A DNA stretch of 63,868 nt from Gemmatimonadaceae bacterium (GTDB lineage: Bacteria > Gemmatimonadota > Gemmatimonadetes > Gemmatimonadales > Gemmatimonadaceae). Within the stretch, counting starts at the first letter, position 1. Every line of letters starts with the position of its first letter. The stretch spans positions 1 through 63,868 of the forward strand of contig JACMME010000194.1 of the NCBI GenBank assembly GCA_014379205.1. Direction: 5' to 3'. Below the pieces are notes generated by a model. The model worked only from the letters and a program-made list of their open reading frames with translations. It was not told where the DNA came from and ran no database searches. Shown here piece after piece: positions 17,122-26,013 of this stretch. The position numbers and the translations under genes are program-made.

Positions 17122-18928
17122 AAAAAACGGAAGCACAATTCGCGAGGCGACGCGCGCGCCGGCAGATGCTCAACGCGGCCGTCCACTGCGTGGACTCCTG
17201 CTGCTCTCCGCCGCGATTTTGCTGGCGTGTCGTCCGATGGTTGCGAATGGCGTCTTCGGCTCTGGCGGACCTTCCATCCCAGCTCGCCGCACCCCGGAGT
17301 TTCCGACAGGATGGCGATTTACAACGGGCGAACGCGGAGTGATTTCGCGTAACGCTATGGTGGTCAGCAACAGCGCTCTGGCTAGTGAAGCAGGCGCCGA
17401 AATCATGCGACGCGGTGGTAATGCAATCGACGCGGCCGTAGCTACCGGTTTCGCGCTCGCTGTTACCTACCCTGTCGCCGGGAACATTGGCGGGGGCGGC
17501 TTTATGGTCATCCGCATGGCCGACGGCCGCGTGGCATCGATAGACTACCGCGAGGTGGCACCGCTCGCGTCCACCCGCAACATGTACATCGATCCGTCTG
17601 GCATGCGCACTGACAAGAGCCTCGTCGGACACCTTGCATCCGGCGTTCCGGGAGCAGTCGCCGGCATGGCGGAGGCGCTGTCAAAATACGGCAGCATGTC
17701 ACTCGGCGACGTGATCGAACCCGCCATCCGACTCGCGGGCGAGGGATTTGTTGTCGACAGCTCGCTCTGGCGGTCGCTCACAGGTGACAGCGCGCTCCTG
17801 ACGAGATTCGCCGGCGCGACCACGTTCTACCCCGGCGGACGGCCGATCGCGCCAGGCAGCCGACTGGTGCAGCAGGATCTCGCCCGAACGCTTCGCCTCA
17901 TCGCAGCTCAGGGTCCTGCGGCGTTTTACCGGGGAGAGGTAGCCGACCTGCTTGTTGCGGAAATGCAGCGCGGCGCCGGCATAATCACGAAGGAAGATCT
18001 TGCGCGCTACCGTCCAATATGGCGCGAGCCTCTCCGCTCGTCGTACCGCGGTTACTCGCTCATTGCAATGCCGCCCGCTTCTTCAGGCGGCACGACGATG
18101 ATCGAGTCGCTGAACATTTTGGAGACCTATGCTTCCCTTCCCCCGTTCCATTCATCGGCGTACAAGCATTTGCTCGCGGAGTCGTTTCGGCGCGCCTTCG
18201 TCGATCGCAACACCAAGCTGTGCGATCCAGCCTTCTGCAACGTTCCTGTAGCGCAGCTGACCAGCAAGAGCCACGCGGAGACGCTCGCACAAACCATCAA
18301 ATCGAATCAAGCGACGCGAACATCCAGCATGGCCAGCATTCCAGCGGGAACACACACGACGCACTACTCCGTGGTGGACGCGAAGGGAAATGCGGTTGCA
18401 ACCACCACAACACTGAACGGCGGATACGGTTCAGGCGTGTACGTCACTGGGGCAGGTTTTTTTCTCAACAACGAGATGGACGATCTCGCGGTGGCGCCGG
18501 GCCAGCCGAACATGTTCGGGTTGATCGAAGGCGAACAGAACGCGGTTCAGCCCGGCAAGCGACCGCTCAGCTCCATGTCGCCCACGATCGTACTGGATCC
18601 TCGCGGCGAATTACTCCTGGTGGCCGGAGCCGCTGGAGGCCCTACTATCATAACCGGCACGATGCAGGTAATCCTGAATGTCATCGAGCACCGAATGAGT
18701 CTGGCCGACGCAATGCGCGCCCCGCGCATGCACCATCAGGCGTGGCCTGACTCGATCCGCTTTGAGAGAAACGGCTTTACAGCAGCGGTGTCCGACTCTC
18801 TAACTGCAATTGGACATGGTTTGTACCAAACGCAGGCCCTTACGAACGTCAACGCGATCATGCGCGTACGGGGAGGGCTGGAAGGTGTTGTAGAGCCCCG
18901 CGGTTCTGGCGGAGCGGTAGGATATTAG
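17093..18928 (+). CDS. ggt: Gamma-glutamyltransferase, predicted lipoprotein
   Basis: 611 aa. The N-terminus has a hydrophobic stretch ending in a lipobox-like LLAC (Cys46), so the enzyme is probably a lipoprotein. The Ntn-hydrolase core has NIGGGGF (about 131-137) and the autoprocessing site HTTHYSVVD, with nucleophile Thr422 by analogy to E. coli Thr391. The later loops RPLSSMSPTIV and AAGGPTII bind the gamma-glutamyl substrate. It cleaves glutathione and gamma-glutamyl peptides in the periplasm. The first 45 residues are unusually long, and a later start is possible because the gene overlaps its upstream neighbour by 29 bp. Confidence 0.92.
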   Translation: MDLELSVVAEKNGSTIREATRAPADAQRGRPLRGLLLLSAAILLACRPMVANGVFGSGGPSIPARRTPEFPTGWRFTTGERGVISRNAMVVSNSALASEAGAEIMRRGGNAIDAAVATGFALAVTYPVAGNIGGGGFMVIRMADGRVASIDYREVAPLASTRNMYIDPSGMRTDKSLVGHLASGVPGAVAGMAEALSKYGSMSLGDVIEPAIRLAGEGFVVDSSLWRSLTGDSALLTRFAGATTFYPGGRPIAPGSRLVQQDLARTLRLIAAQGPAAFYRGEVADLLVAEMQRGAGIITKEDLARYRPIWREPLRSSYRGYSLIAMPPASSGGTTMIESLNILETYASLPPFHSSAYKHLLAESFRRAFVDRNTKLCDPAFCNVPVAQLTSKSHAETLAQTIKSNQATRTSSMASIPAGTHTTHYSVVDAKGNAVATTTTLNGGYGSGVYVTGAGFFLNNEMDDLAVAPGQPNMFGLIEGEQNAVQPGKRPLSSMSPTIVLDPRGELLLVAGAAGGPTIITGTMQVILNVIEHRMSLADAMRAPRMHHQAWPDSIRFERNGFTAAVSDSLTAIGHGLYQTQALTNVNAIMRVRGGLEGVVEPRGSGGAVGY

Positions 18929-18933
18929 ATGCT

Positions 18934-19086
18934 GGGGAGTAGGGCTTGGGGGATGGGGAGTAACGTCCGCGGACTGAGATGCGGAATGATACGTGAGATG
19001 TGAGTGACTCAAACAAAAGAAAAATGGCCCGGGAAAGTTTCTCCCGAGCCATTTCACCACTCCCCATGCCCAACCCCCACTCCCCA
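18934..19086. repeat. Heptamer-phased inverted pair D (GGGGAGT / ACTCCCC)
   Basis: The left arm (18934-18961) and right arm (19059-19086) are four 7-nt units each and are near-complementary over about 28 bases. The left arm starts 5 nt after the ggt stop and the right arm ends 4 nt from the stop of the convergent lipoprotein gene. A strong stem-loop (19022-19054) lies between them. Confidence 0.85.
19011..19054 (-). terminator. Rho-independent terminator for the glycine-zipper lipoprotein gene
   Basis: AAATGGCCCGGGA (19022-19034) pairs with TCCCGAGCCATTT (19042-19054), with one mismatch and a 7-nt loop. On the minus strand the stem is followed by a T-rich run (19024 down to 19011). It therefore fits a classic terminator for the gene ending at 19091. 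On the plus strand the stem has no U-tract, though it may slow transcription from ggt. Confidence 0.8.
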
Positions 19087-19090
19087 GAAG

Positions 19091-19966
19091 CTACTCCGCT
19101 TGTACCGTCGCGGCGGAGTTCAGCTTAATGGCGATCCTGCCGCCAGAGGGAATGCAGCCCGCATAGTCCGCCGTCCCGACGGCTACCGCGGTACCAGCGG
19201 CAGCACCTGTGGCCGCGCCGATAACGGTCGACTTGGTGTCCTTGCCGAGGATCTGGCCGATGATGGCGCCAACCACCGCTCCACCGACGACCTTCTTGGC
19301 ATCGTCCTTGGTGCCTGACTCGCGCGTGCGGTCAACCGCTGCGGACGTGATTGTGGCGTCTATCGGATACGATTTGCCGCCGAAACTGATCGTCTGTACG
19401 ACGAGACCAATCTGGGCCGCATCATTGGCGTTCTCGCTGCGCTTTACGGACGTTACCTGCACTACCGCCGTCGCGCCGGCAGGAATGACCGCGCCATTCG
19501 ATCCTACAACGGCTTCATTCACTGTTGCGGTAAACTTGTCCCCTGCCTTGTGCGTGTTCGTGCAGACGCGCGAGCTGGACGTGAGATTGATCGTCGTGCC
19601 GGCGCCAATCGTGGCAAGACGTCCCTCGGAACCAGTGCTACCAGAAGCGACGGTATTTCCGCTCGGTGTCGTGGTCGGGCCAGCCGGCGCCGGAGGCGTT
19701 GGTGTCGGCTTCGGAGCTGGAGTCCGCGGCGTGGCACGCGGCGGATTGTTGGTACGCGGTGTCGCCACGGGAGCCGGTGCAGCGGCTGCCGGTGCAGGCA
19801 CGTCGTTCAGCCCCGGCTGAGCGGCCGTGTCAGCGCCAGCGAGCTCAAGGTCGCTCGGGAGCGCTGTGTCGGTTGCCAAGCCATCATCCTTGGTCGCGCA
19901 CGCACCGGCCGCGATTATGAGTGCGAACGCCAGCGGCGCCGCGAATGGGCGAATATATTTCCTCAT
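19091..19966 (-). CDS. Glycine-zipper lipoprotein with Pro/Ala-rich linker
   Basis: 291 aa from ATG 19966, with a strong Shine-Dalgarno GGGAGGT (complement of 19971-19977). The N-terminus has a lipobox near AAGAC (Cys about 22). Residues about 45-125 are a low-complexity Pro/Ala/Thr linker. A beta-type domain follows (about 130-215). The C-terminal part has a glycine zipper (GGAVVGAIIGQILG and GAATGAAAGTAVA), as in 17-kDa surface antigen/Rick_17kDa-type proteins that insert into membranes. Probably an envelope-integrity protein; exact role unknown. Divergent from the ABC exporter. Confidence 0.75.
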   Translation of the reverse strand: MRKYIRPFAAPLAFALIIAAGACATKDDGLATDTALPSDLELAGADTAAQPGLNDVPAPAAAAPAPVATPRTNNPPRATPRTPAPKPTPTPPAPAGPTTTPSGNTVASGSTGSEGRLATIGAGTTINLTSSSRVCTNTHKAGDKFTATVNEAVVGSNGAVIPAGATAVVQVTSVKRSENANDAAQIGLVVQTISFGGKSYPIDATITSAAVDRTRESGTKDDAKKVVGGAVVGAIIGQILGKDTKSTVIGAATGAAAGTAVAVGTADYAGCIPSGGRIAIKLNSAATVQAE

Positions 19967-20075
19967 CTGTACCTCCCAAAAAAGAGCTAAATCGTAACTG
20001 CCTGCCTGACTTGCATTTACTAATTTTCCGGTCCGTTGAGTTGGTCCGGCCAGATCACATAAAAGGGCAAGGGAT

Positions 20076-21875
20076 GTGCCAGCCATGAAGGCTCTGCGCC
20101 CTCTTCTACCCTACTTCCGGCCGTATGGCTGGAGCATGGCGCTTGGCCTGCTCTCCGTCATCATTTCATCCGCATTCCAGGCGGTAGTTCCCTGGCTGCT
20201 CCGTAGCGCCATCGATGGCGTTACCAGCGGTGCCCCGCAATCACGAATCTGGATGATCGCCGGCGCAATGGTCGTTGTCGCACTTGCAAGTGGCGTCGCG
20301 CGATACGGCATGCGCCAGATCCTGAACGGCCTTAGTCGAAAAGTAGAATACGATCTCCGCAACGATCTCTTCACTCACCTTGAGACGCTGGACCAGGCGT
20401 ATTTTGCACACATGCGTACCGGCGACCTCATGGCGCGCATGACGAATGACCTGAGCGCCGTGCGCATGGCGGCGGGCCCGGCGATCATGTACTTCGTCAA
20501 CACGATCGCGGGCGGCATTTTCGCTCTGGTTTTCATGCTCGGCATCAGTGTCCGGCTGACACTCCTCGCCCTCGTTCCATTAGTACTCCTCCCCGTCATA
20601 ATGGTTCGGCTTGGCAAGGCGCTGCACGACCGATTCGAAGCCGTGCAGGAACATTTTTCGACCCTGACGACGCGCGCACAGGAGAACATCGCGGGTGTCC
20701 GAATCGTGCGAGCTTACCGCCAGGAAGACCCCGAGACCGCGCGCTTTGCAGTACTGAACGACGAGTATGTTCGGAAGAACATTCAGCTCGTCAAATTATG
20801 GGGAGTGATGAACCCGGCCTTCGCACTGCTGGCTGGGCTGGCTGCGGCAATTGTGCTGGGCGTTGGCGGTGCCCTGGTTGTGCAGGGCGATATGAGCATC
20901 GGTTCTCTGGTTGCGTTCGGCCTGTATCTCGCCATGCTCACCTGGCCAATGATCGCACTTGGCTGGGTGATAAACCTCTTTCAGCGCGCCGCAGCGTCGA
21001 TGGCACGGCTCAACGAGATATTCCAGGCGCGCTCAACGCTTCGAGCTCCCGTACACCCGCAAACGCTGCCCGCGGGGGTGTCAGGCCGGTCGATAGAGTT
21101 CCGTGATGTCGGCTTCCACTATCCTGTCGCCGGCGTTGCACAGCCACGCTGGGTATTGCGCAATGTGTCGTTTCACCTGCCCGCGGGAGCGACGCTTGGA
21201 GTCGCCGGAGCGACGGGTAGCGGCAAGAGCGCCCTCATCGATCTCATCCCTCGCATGTACGATCCACAGGAGGGCACCATTCTGATCGACGGGATTCCGA
21301 TAACCGAGATATCGCTGGATTCACTGCGATCAGAAATCGGCTATGTGCCACAGGAAAGTTTCCTTTTCAGTGACACGGTGGGCGAGAATCTCGCATACGG
21401 GGCGCAAGGTGATTCTACGTGGGCGGCCAACGTCGCTCAGCTCGAGCAGACGATCGCCGAGTTTCCGGGCGGGTATGATACCATGCTTGGCGAACGCGGG
21501 ATAAATCTGTCGGGAGGTCAGAAACAGCGTGTTGCGCTTGCGAGGGCGCTGGCTCGACGACCATTCATAGTTCTACTGGACGACGCGCTATCCGCGGTGG
21601 ATTCTCATACCGAGGCGGAGATAATGCGCGCGCTCGACGACGTACTCGGGGAACGGTCGGCCGTCATCGCCTCGCACCGGGGAAGCGCTATTCGGAACTC
21701 GGACTGGATAATCGTACTCGAGGAAGGGAGTGTGGTAGAACAGGGCCGGCATGAGGAACTTTTCGCCGCGGGGGGTCGCTACTGGTCGCTGCTCAGCCGA
21801 CAGCAGCTGGTGGACGACATCGAGGATGACGATCCACTGGCAAGAAATCACGTGGCGGCTAGAATATCCACATGA
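20076..21875 (+). CDS. ABC exporter, fused membrane and ATPase domains (MsbA/LmrA-like)
   Basis: 599 aa. Six transmembrane helices (about 15-310) are followed by an ATPase domain with Walker A GATGSGKSA (about 380), Q-loop VPQESFLF, signature LSGGQKQR, Walker B FIVLLDDALSAVD and the switch His in IASHRGS. It is a half-transporter that should dimerise to export lipids, drugs or peptides. The start is uncertain: GTG 20076, or ATG 20085 with the purine-rich GGGCAAGGGA about 11 nt upstream. Its stop overlaps the next gene, a soluble histidine kinase (ATGA), an unusual pairing for this transporter class. Confidence 0.92.
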   Translation: MPAMKALRPLLPYFRPYGWSMALGLLSVIISSAFQAVVPWLLRSAIDGVTSGAPQSRIWMIAGAMVVVALASGVARYGMRQILNGLSRKVEYDLRNDLFTHLETLDQAYFAHMRTGDLMARMTNDLSAVRMAAGPAIMYFVNTIAGGIFALVFMLGISVRLTLLALVPLVLLPVIMVRLGKALHDRFEAVQEHFSTLTTRAQENIAGVRIVRAYRQEDPETARFAVLNDEYVRKNIQLVKLWGVMNPAFALLAGLAAAIVLGVGGALVVQGDMSIGSLVAFGLYLAMLTWPMIALGWVINLFQRAAASMARLNEIFQARSTLRAPVHPQTLPAGVSGRSIEFRDVGFHYPVAGVAQPRWVLRNVSFHLPAGATLGVAGATGSGKSALIDLIPRMYDPQEGTILIDGIPITEISLDSLRSEIGYVPQESFLFSDTVGENLAYGAQGDSTWAANVAQLEQTIAEFPGGYDTMLGERGINLSGGQKQRVALARALARRPFIVLLDDALSAVDSHTEAEIMRALDDVLGERSAVIASHRGSAIRNSDWIIVLEEGSVVEQGRHEELFAAGGRYWSLLSRQQLVDDIEDDDPLARNHVAARIST

Positions 21876-22687
21876 CGCGGATCGGCGCAGGCTATCACAC
21901 CGTCGAAGAGCGACTTCGCACACTCGAGGAACGCGTCGAGGAGCAAACGCGAACGATCGACGAGCTTCGCAATCGCGACGCGTTGAAGACACAGTTTCTC
22001 TCCAATGTCTCGCACGATCTGAGAACTCCGCTTACCGCCATCGTGACCCACGCGGAAATCCTTCGTGACGGCATCCTTGGCGACCTGTCCCCGAAGCAGC
22101 TTGAAAGCATCTGCGGCATCATCAGCGGCGGGCGGCAGCTCATCGGCATGGTTGGGGAGATCCTCATGTACGCGCGCGGAGCCGCAGATCAGCTTTCACT
22201 GACTCCAACCGAGTTCGCGATAGGAACCGTGATCGAGCAGGTCACCAGCCAGGTTGAGCCGCTCGCCGTGAAAAAGGGGCTGGAAATCGGTGTGGACGTG
22301 GAGAAGGACATGCCCCCTCTCTGCGCCGACCGCGAAAAGATCACCCACATATTGAGTAACCTGCTAGGCAATGCTATCGACTTCACCGAACACGGAGGAC
22401 GCGTGTGGGTGAACGCGTCGCGCACTACGACTGTCCAGTCGGCTGCGTCCGTGCTCATCGAAGTGGGAGACACAGGGATAGGGATCGCACCGGAACATCA
22501 TGAGCTTGTTTTCCGGGAGTTCGCCCAGGTCGACGCGTCCGCTTCGCGGCATCATCACGGGACAGGATTGGGTCTGGCCATCGCCCGCAAGTTCGTCGAG
22601 CTGCACGATGGCCGGATCTGGGTGGAAAGCGCTCCCGGAGTGGGAAGCCGCTTTTACTTCACCGTGCCAGTTCACGCCTCCTGCTGA
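21872..22687 (+). CDS. Soluble sensor histidine kinase
   Basis: 271 aa with no transmembrane segment. A short coiled coil (about 10-38, heptad-like LEERVEEQTRTIDELRN) leads directly into a HisKA domain with phospho-acceptor His in NVSHDLRTPLT (about 49). A HATPase domain follows with N-box NLLGNAIDF, G1 DTGIGIA and G2 HGTGLGLAIA. There is no recognisable sensor domain, so input probably comes by protein contact through the coiled coil. It overlaps the exporter gene and is followed by a response regulator. Confidence 0.9.
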   Translation: MTRIGAGYHTVEERLRTLEERVEEQTRTIDELRNRDALKTQFLSNVSHDLRTPLTAIVTHAEILRDGILGDLSPKQLESICGIISGGRQLIGMVGEILMYARGAADQLSLTPTEFAIGTVIEQVTSQVEPLAVKKGLEIGVDVEKDMPPLCADREKITHILSNLLGNAIDFTEHGGRVWVNASRTTTVQSAASVLIEVGDTGIGIAPEHHELVFREFAQVDASASRHHHGTGLGLAIARKFVELHDGRIWVESAPGVGSRFYFTVPVHASC

Positions 22688-22690
22688 CGG

Positions 22691-23056
22691 TTGGGCGCGC
22701 ACATTCTCATCGTGGAAGACAGTGCGCTCGTTGTAAGCGCCCTGCGCATTCTGCTGGAGGATGCCGGTCATCGCGTCAGCGATGCGGGCAGCGTGCGGGC
22801 CGCACTGGATATCGCCAGGAGCGACCGGCCAGAAGTGATGTTGCTTGACCTGGCATTGCCAGACGGAGATGGGCTTTCGGTGCTCGAAACACTTTCAAAT
22901 GATGGACTCGCGCCTCGCGTGACAGTTGCCGTGACAGGACGAGACGAGCCACACATCATAGCGCGATGCAAGCGTCTGGGATGCAGAGAAGTCCTGGTCA
23001 AACCAATCAGGGCGATGGCGCTGCCGACGCAGGTTGCTGAATGGTTGGCGGAATGA
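22691..23056 (+). CDS. Single-domain response regulator
   Basis: 121 aa from a TTG start at 22691, three bases after the kinase stop. It is a receiver domain with IVEDS acid residues, phospho-acceptor Asp in VMLLDLALPDGDG (about 54), switch Thr in VAVTGRDE and Lys in VLVKPI. No DNA-binding or enzymatic output domain follows. It is presumably the partner of the adjacent kinase. The stop codon at 23054-23056 is followed immediately by heptamer tract E. Confidence 0.88.
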   Translation: MGAHILIVEDSALVVSALRILLEDAGHRVSDAGSVRAALDIARSDRPEVMLLDLALPDGDGLSVLETLSNDGLAPRVTVAVTGRDEPHIIARCKRLGCREVLVKPIRAMALPTQVAEWLAE

Positions 23057-23190
23057 GGGACCAGGGACATGCGAGCAGGGATCAGGAACCAGGAATTAGG
23101 CACCAGGAAGCGGACGCCGTTAGGCCAGATTCTTCGACCGAAGAATCCACCGCTCGTCCCTGGTCCCAGGTCCCTGGTCCCCCGGTCCCT
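23057..23190. repeat. Heptamer-phased inverted pair E (GGGACCA / TGGTCCC)
   Basis: The left arm (23057-23112) has eight 7-nt units starting at the first base after the response-regulator stop. The right arm (about 23155-23190) has the complementary TGGTCCC-type units. A short perfect hairpin (GATTCTTC, GACC loop, GAAGAATC; 23128-23147) sits in the spacer. The pair fills the gap to the phosphodiesterase gene and creates a false in-frame N-terminal extension for it. Confidence 0.82.
23128..23147. terminator. Short stem-loop inside heptamer pair E
   Basis: An 8-bp perfect stem (GATTCTTC/GAAGAATC) with a GACC loop. No U-tract follows on either strand, so it may be a weak terminator, attenuator or RNA-processing structure between the response regulator and the downstream gene. 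Confidence 0.35.
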
Positions 23191-23199
23191 CCACCCGCG

Positions 23200-24963
23200 A
23201 TGGTCGAGCGGCGACGGCGTAAGAGGATGGGGCCTCTGCTTCGTTGGTATTATTCGATCAAGTACTGGCCGTTCAGGCGGGAGCGCAGAGCACGCGACGA
23301 CCGGCGTGGTCTGATCGTACTGCAGATCGACGCGCTGGCGTATTCCGATCTCAGGCGCGCGCTCAAGCTTGGTTACTGCCCTACCATTTCCCGCTTGTTG
23401 AAGGACGAGGAGTTCGGCGTCCGTCGCTGGTTCTGCGGTCTGCCATCGGCGACTCCGTATTGCCAGGCTGGCATTTTCCATGGAGAGAACGGCGGAATTC
23501 CCGCATTCCGATTTTACGACAAGGACGCGCGCAAGGTGATCACGTGCAACGCGCCACACGGCGTCCAGTACATCCGCGATCGAATCAAGGCGCCGGGAGC
23601 TCTGGCCGGCGGATCAAGCTACGTGAATCTGCTGGACGGCGATGCGCAAACAGTCGCTTTCACGATTGCCACCCGGCAGAAGACCTCGGTGTACAGGCGG
23701 TTGGGCGGCACGAGGATGGCGCTGCTGATTCTCCTGCACCCAATTCGCAACGCCCGTATGGTGCTGCAATCCGTGGGCGAATGGCTCCGGGAAGAGTGGG
23801 AGCGCACGGCGGGCGAACTGGCAGGGCGAGTAACTCATGCAGAGGGCATTTTCCCCTTCCTTCGCATCTTCTGCAACGTGATAGTACGGGAGCTGCAGAC
23901 GATGGCGATTCTGCTGGATATCTACCTGGGCGTCCCGGTCATCTACAGCACGTTCATGCAGTACGACGAGCTGGCGCACCACTTCGGCCCTTCCAGCAGA
24001 CAATCGCTCATCGACCTCAAGCGCACCGACGCCCGCATCGCCGAGATCTGGAGGATGATCCGCGCGACCAGTTCGAGACCATATGACCTCGTGATTCTAT
24101 CGGATCACGGCATGACGCCAGCGGTAAGCTACCGGGTACGTTTTGGCGAAACCCTCGGTCTGACCATAAGACAAATGCTGGACGGCGCGGCGAGCGGGGG
24201 AACCAGCCGTGCGCTCACCCTGCACGCAAGCTTCGCGGAGGACAGCGAGTACGCCGACATCGGATCGCAGATAGTTGAAACGGTGGCGCAGGCATCCGGT
24301 GTGGGCGGCACTGGCGGTGACAGCGAAGTGCCCCCGCGCGCAACGCGATCCAGGCGCTTGCGCAACTGGTTTCGGAGCAAATACGGACTGCGCGAAATCA
24401 TTTTTCCCGAGAAGTATCACGTCAGCGACCGGCACAACGTTGTGGTGACCTACAGCTCCTGCCTGGCACTCGTGTATTTCGCGGATGCGCCTACGCAGCT
24501 GGATCTCGTCGACATAGCCCGCGATACCCGGCGGGCGGGACTGTACTCGTCACTGCTCGCGCATCAAGGCATCGGGTTGGTCGCAACGAGGGTCAAGGGT
24601 AACGTGCACGTTGAAAGCCGCTCAGGGCGAGCGTTGATCAGTGGCGACAAGCTGGATGTGCTTTCGGGCGAGAACCCGCTCGATTTATACGGTACGGAAA
24701 GCTATGTGGTGAGCGCGATTCGAGATTTGGTGGCGCAGCCCAATGCCGGTGATCTGGTTCTTTTTGGCGCGTATGACGGATATGACATCATATCTTTTGA
24801 CGATCAGGTGGGAGCGCACGGTTCAGCCGGTGGCGATCAAACTTATCCTTTCATCATCAGTCCGCCGGAAATTGAGTTGGCAGATGAAAGACTCGAGAAC
24901 GCGCGGGACATCCATCGGGTTGTGATGTCGAGATACGCGGTGACAGGAACGGTCGACCGATAG
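23200..24963 (+). CDS. Alkaline-phosphatase-superfamily phosphodiesterase/nucleotide pyrophosphatase-like protein
   Basis: About 587 aa from ATG 23200; the frame is open further upstream only through repeat tract E, and ATG 23227 is another candidate. Metal and nucleophile motifs fit the type I phosphodiesterase family: Asp in LIVLQIDALAYSD, nucleophile Thr in GLPSATPYCQAGI, Asp in MQYDELAHHFG, and the LSDHGMTPAV His site. The N-terminus is strongly basic (VERRRRKR). Substrate unknown; the superfamily includes phosphoglycerol transferases and ectonucleotidases. Same strand as the exporter, kinase and regulator, so possibly one transcription unit interrupted by the repeat. Confidence 0.75.
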   Translation: MVERRRRKRMGPLLRWYYSIKYWPFRRERRARDDRRGLIVLQIDALAYSDLRRALKLGYCPTISRLLKDEEFGVRRWFCGLPSATPYCQAGIFHGENGGIPAFRFYDKDARKVITCNAPHGVQYIRDRIKAPGALAGGSSYVNLLDGDAQTVAFTIATRQKTSVYRRLGGTRMALLILLHPIRNARMVLQSVGEWLREEWERTAGELAGRVTHAEGIFPFLRIFCNVIVRELQTMAILLDIYLGVPVIYSTFMQYDELAHHFGPSSRQSLIDLKRTDARIAEIWRMIRATSSRPYDLVILSDHGMTPAVSYRVRFGETLGLTIRQMLDGAASGGTSRALTLHASFAEDSEYADIGSQIVETVAQASGVGGTGGDSEVPPRATRSRRLRNWFRSKYGLREIIFPEKYHVSDRHNVVVTYSSCLALVYFADAPTQLDLVDIARDTRRAGLYSSLLAHQGIGLVATRVKGNVHVESRSGRALISGDKLDVLSGENPLDLYGTESYVVSAIRDLVAQPNAGDLVLFGAYDGYDIISFDDQVGAHGSAGGDQTYPFIISPPEIELADERLENARDIHRVVMSRYAVTGTVDR

Positions 24964-25003
24964 CAGAGGAGGTGCCGTTACACCTTCGGAATTTATCCGC
25001 CGT

Positions 25004-25459
25004 TTATCTGCCTCTGCTCCTGACTCCCTTCTGGCAATCAGGGCACACGCCAAAAATCACCAGTCTGTGCCGCTGGCGCGCATATCCGTGCGTTTCCGCC
25101 ACCAGCGTCGTCATGCGCTCCAGGCGCTCGTCGCTGAATTCCGTCACATTACCGCACACAGTGCATAGCAGGTGTTCGTGTTGCGGCTCATCACGCGCCG
25201 GCTCATAGCGCTTGAATCCCTCGCCGAAATCGCGCTCCACGACGAGACCGCTCCGCACCAGCACTTCGAGCGTGCGATACACGGTCGCCGTGCCAACCAT
25301 AACGCCGCGCACCGCCAGCTCTCGCTCGACGTCGTCAGCAGAGAGATGCCGCTCGCTCGCCAGGACAAATTCTGCAATGGCTTGCCGTTGCGCCGTGACC
25401 GGAAGATTGTGGTCGCGGAGGAACGCGCGGAACGCCTCGATTACCTCCCGTGCTTCCAC
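25004..25459 (-). CDS. Fur-family metal- or peroxide-responsive repressor
   Basis: 151 aa from a GTG start that overlaps the upstream gene by 19 bp. The winged-helix domain (about 15-85) has the recognition segment GTATVYRTLEVLVRSGLV. The dimerisation domain has the metal ligands HEHLLCTVCG and a second pair CPDC near the C-terminus, the structural Cys4 zinc site. It could be Fur, Zur or PerR; sequence alone does not settle which. Last gene of a minus-strand group with the OCD-family enzyme and a hypothetical protein. Confidence 0.9.
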   Translation of the reverse strand: MEAREVIEAFRAFLRDHNLPVTAQRQAIAEFVLASERHLSADDVERELAVRGVMVGTATVYRTLEVLVRSGLVVERDFGEGFKRYEPARDEPQHEHLLCTVCGNVTEFSDERLERMTTLVAETHGYARQRHRLVIFGVCPDCQKGVRSRGR

Positions 25460-26013
25460 GGTTCGTCCGACACGGCGGTGCGAAAAGCGTCCGCCGACAG
25501 CCGCTCGGGCTCGCTTCCGGAACCAGCTCTCCGATACACTCCCCGGACGACACTGCCTACCGCCCCGAGTGGAGCGTCAGCCTCCTCGGTTACTTCGATC
25601 TCCCAGCGGCCGCGGTCCGGGCCCTTGCGGGTCCACCGGTAGCAGGCCCGGTAAACAACATGCCGGTCGGCCGGTGAAATGGTTGCAGATGCTGTGCTTT
25701 GGTGATGGGCGCCGGAAAGCAAATCCGTATCTTGAAAATCGGGGGGGAGGGCCCCGCCGGGATTCGCAATGCTCGACTCCTCACCCCGTTCCGTCACGGA
25801 AGACAGGCCTGAAGCTGCAGGCGCTTCCGCATCGCCTACCGATACTCCAGCCGCAGCCACCACCGGGTACGCCGCGATTACCGCAACACCCGTCTCCTCG
25901 CCCCCTTGCACCATCGGAGGGAAGAGATGTACCTCCGCGATTCGCTCGGTCGGTACGATCTCGGCTATTGCGCGCAGAAAGCGCGCTCGGCCATCCTCGC
26001 GTTCGGCGTTCAT
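25441..26013 (-). CDS. Hypothetical protein in a Fur operon
   Basis: 190 aa, not recognised. It starts with ATG overlapping the stop of the OCD-family gene (ATGA) and ends inside the Fur-family start. No signal peptide or membrane helix is visible. An N-terminal alpha/beta part (AEVHLFPPMVQGGEETGVAV) is joined by an Ala/Ser-rich middle (about 60-110) to a C-terminal part with VYRACYRWTRKGPDRGRWE that looks beta-rich. Its conserved position between an amino-acid enzyme and a Fur regulator suggests a linked function, but none can be assigned. Confidence 0.6.
   Translation of the reverse strand: MNAEREDGRARFLRAIAEIVPTERIAEVHLFPPMVQGGEETGVAVIAAYPVVAAAGVSVGDAEAPAASGLSSVTERGEESSIANPGGALPPDFQDTDLLSGAHHQSTASATISPADRHVVYRACYRWTRKGPDRGRWEIEVTEEADAPLGAVGSVVRGVYRRAGSGSEPERLSADAFRTAVSDEPWKHGR

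Noticed and set aside
18929-19090. Insertion-sequence terminal inverted repeats
   Set aside because: The arms of pair D enclose only about 97 nt with no transposase and no target-site duplication.
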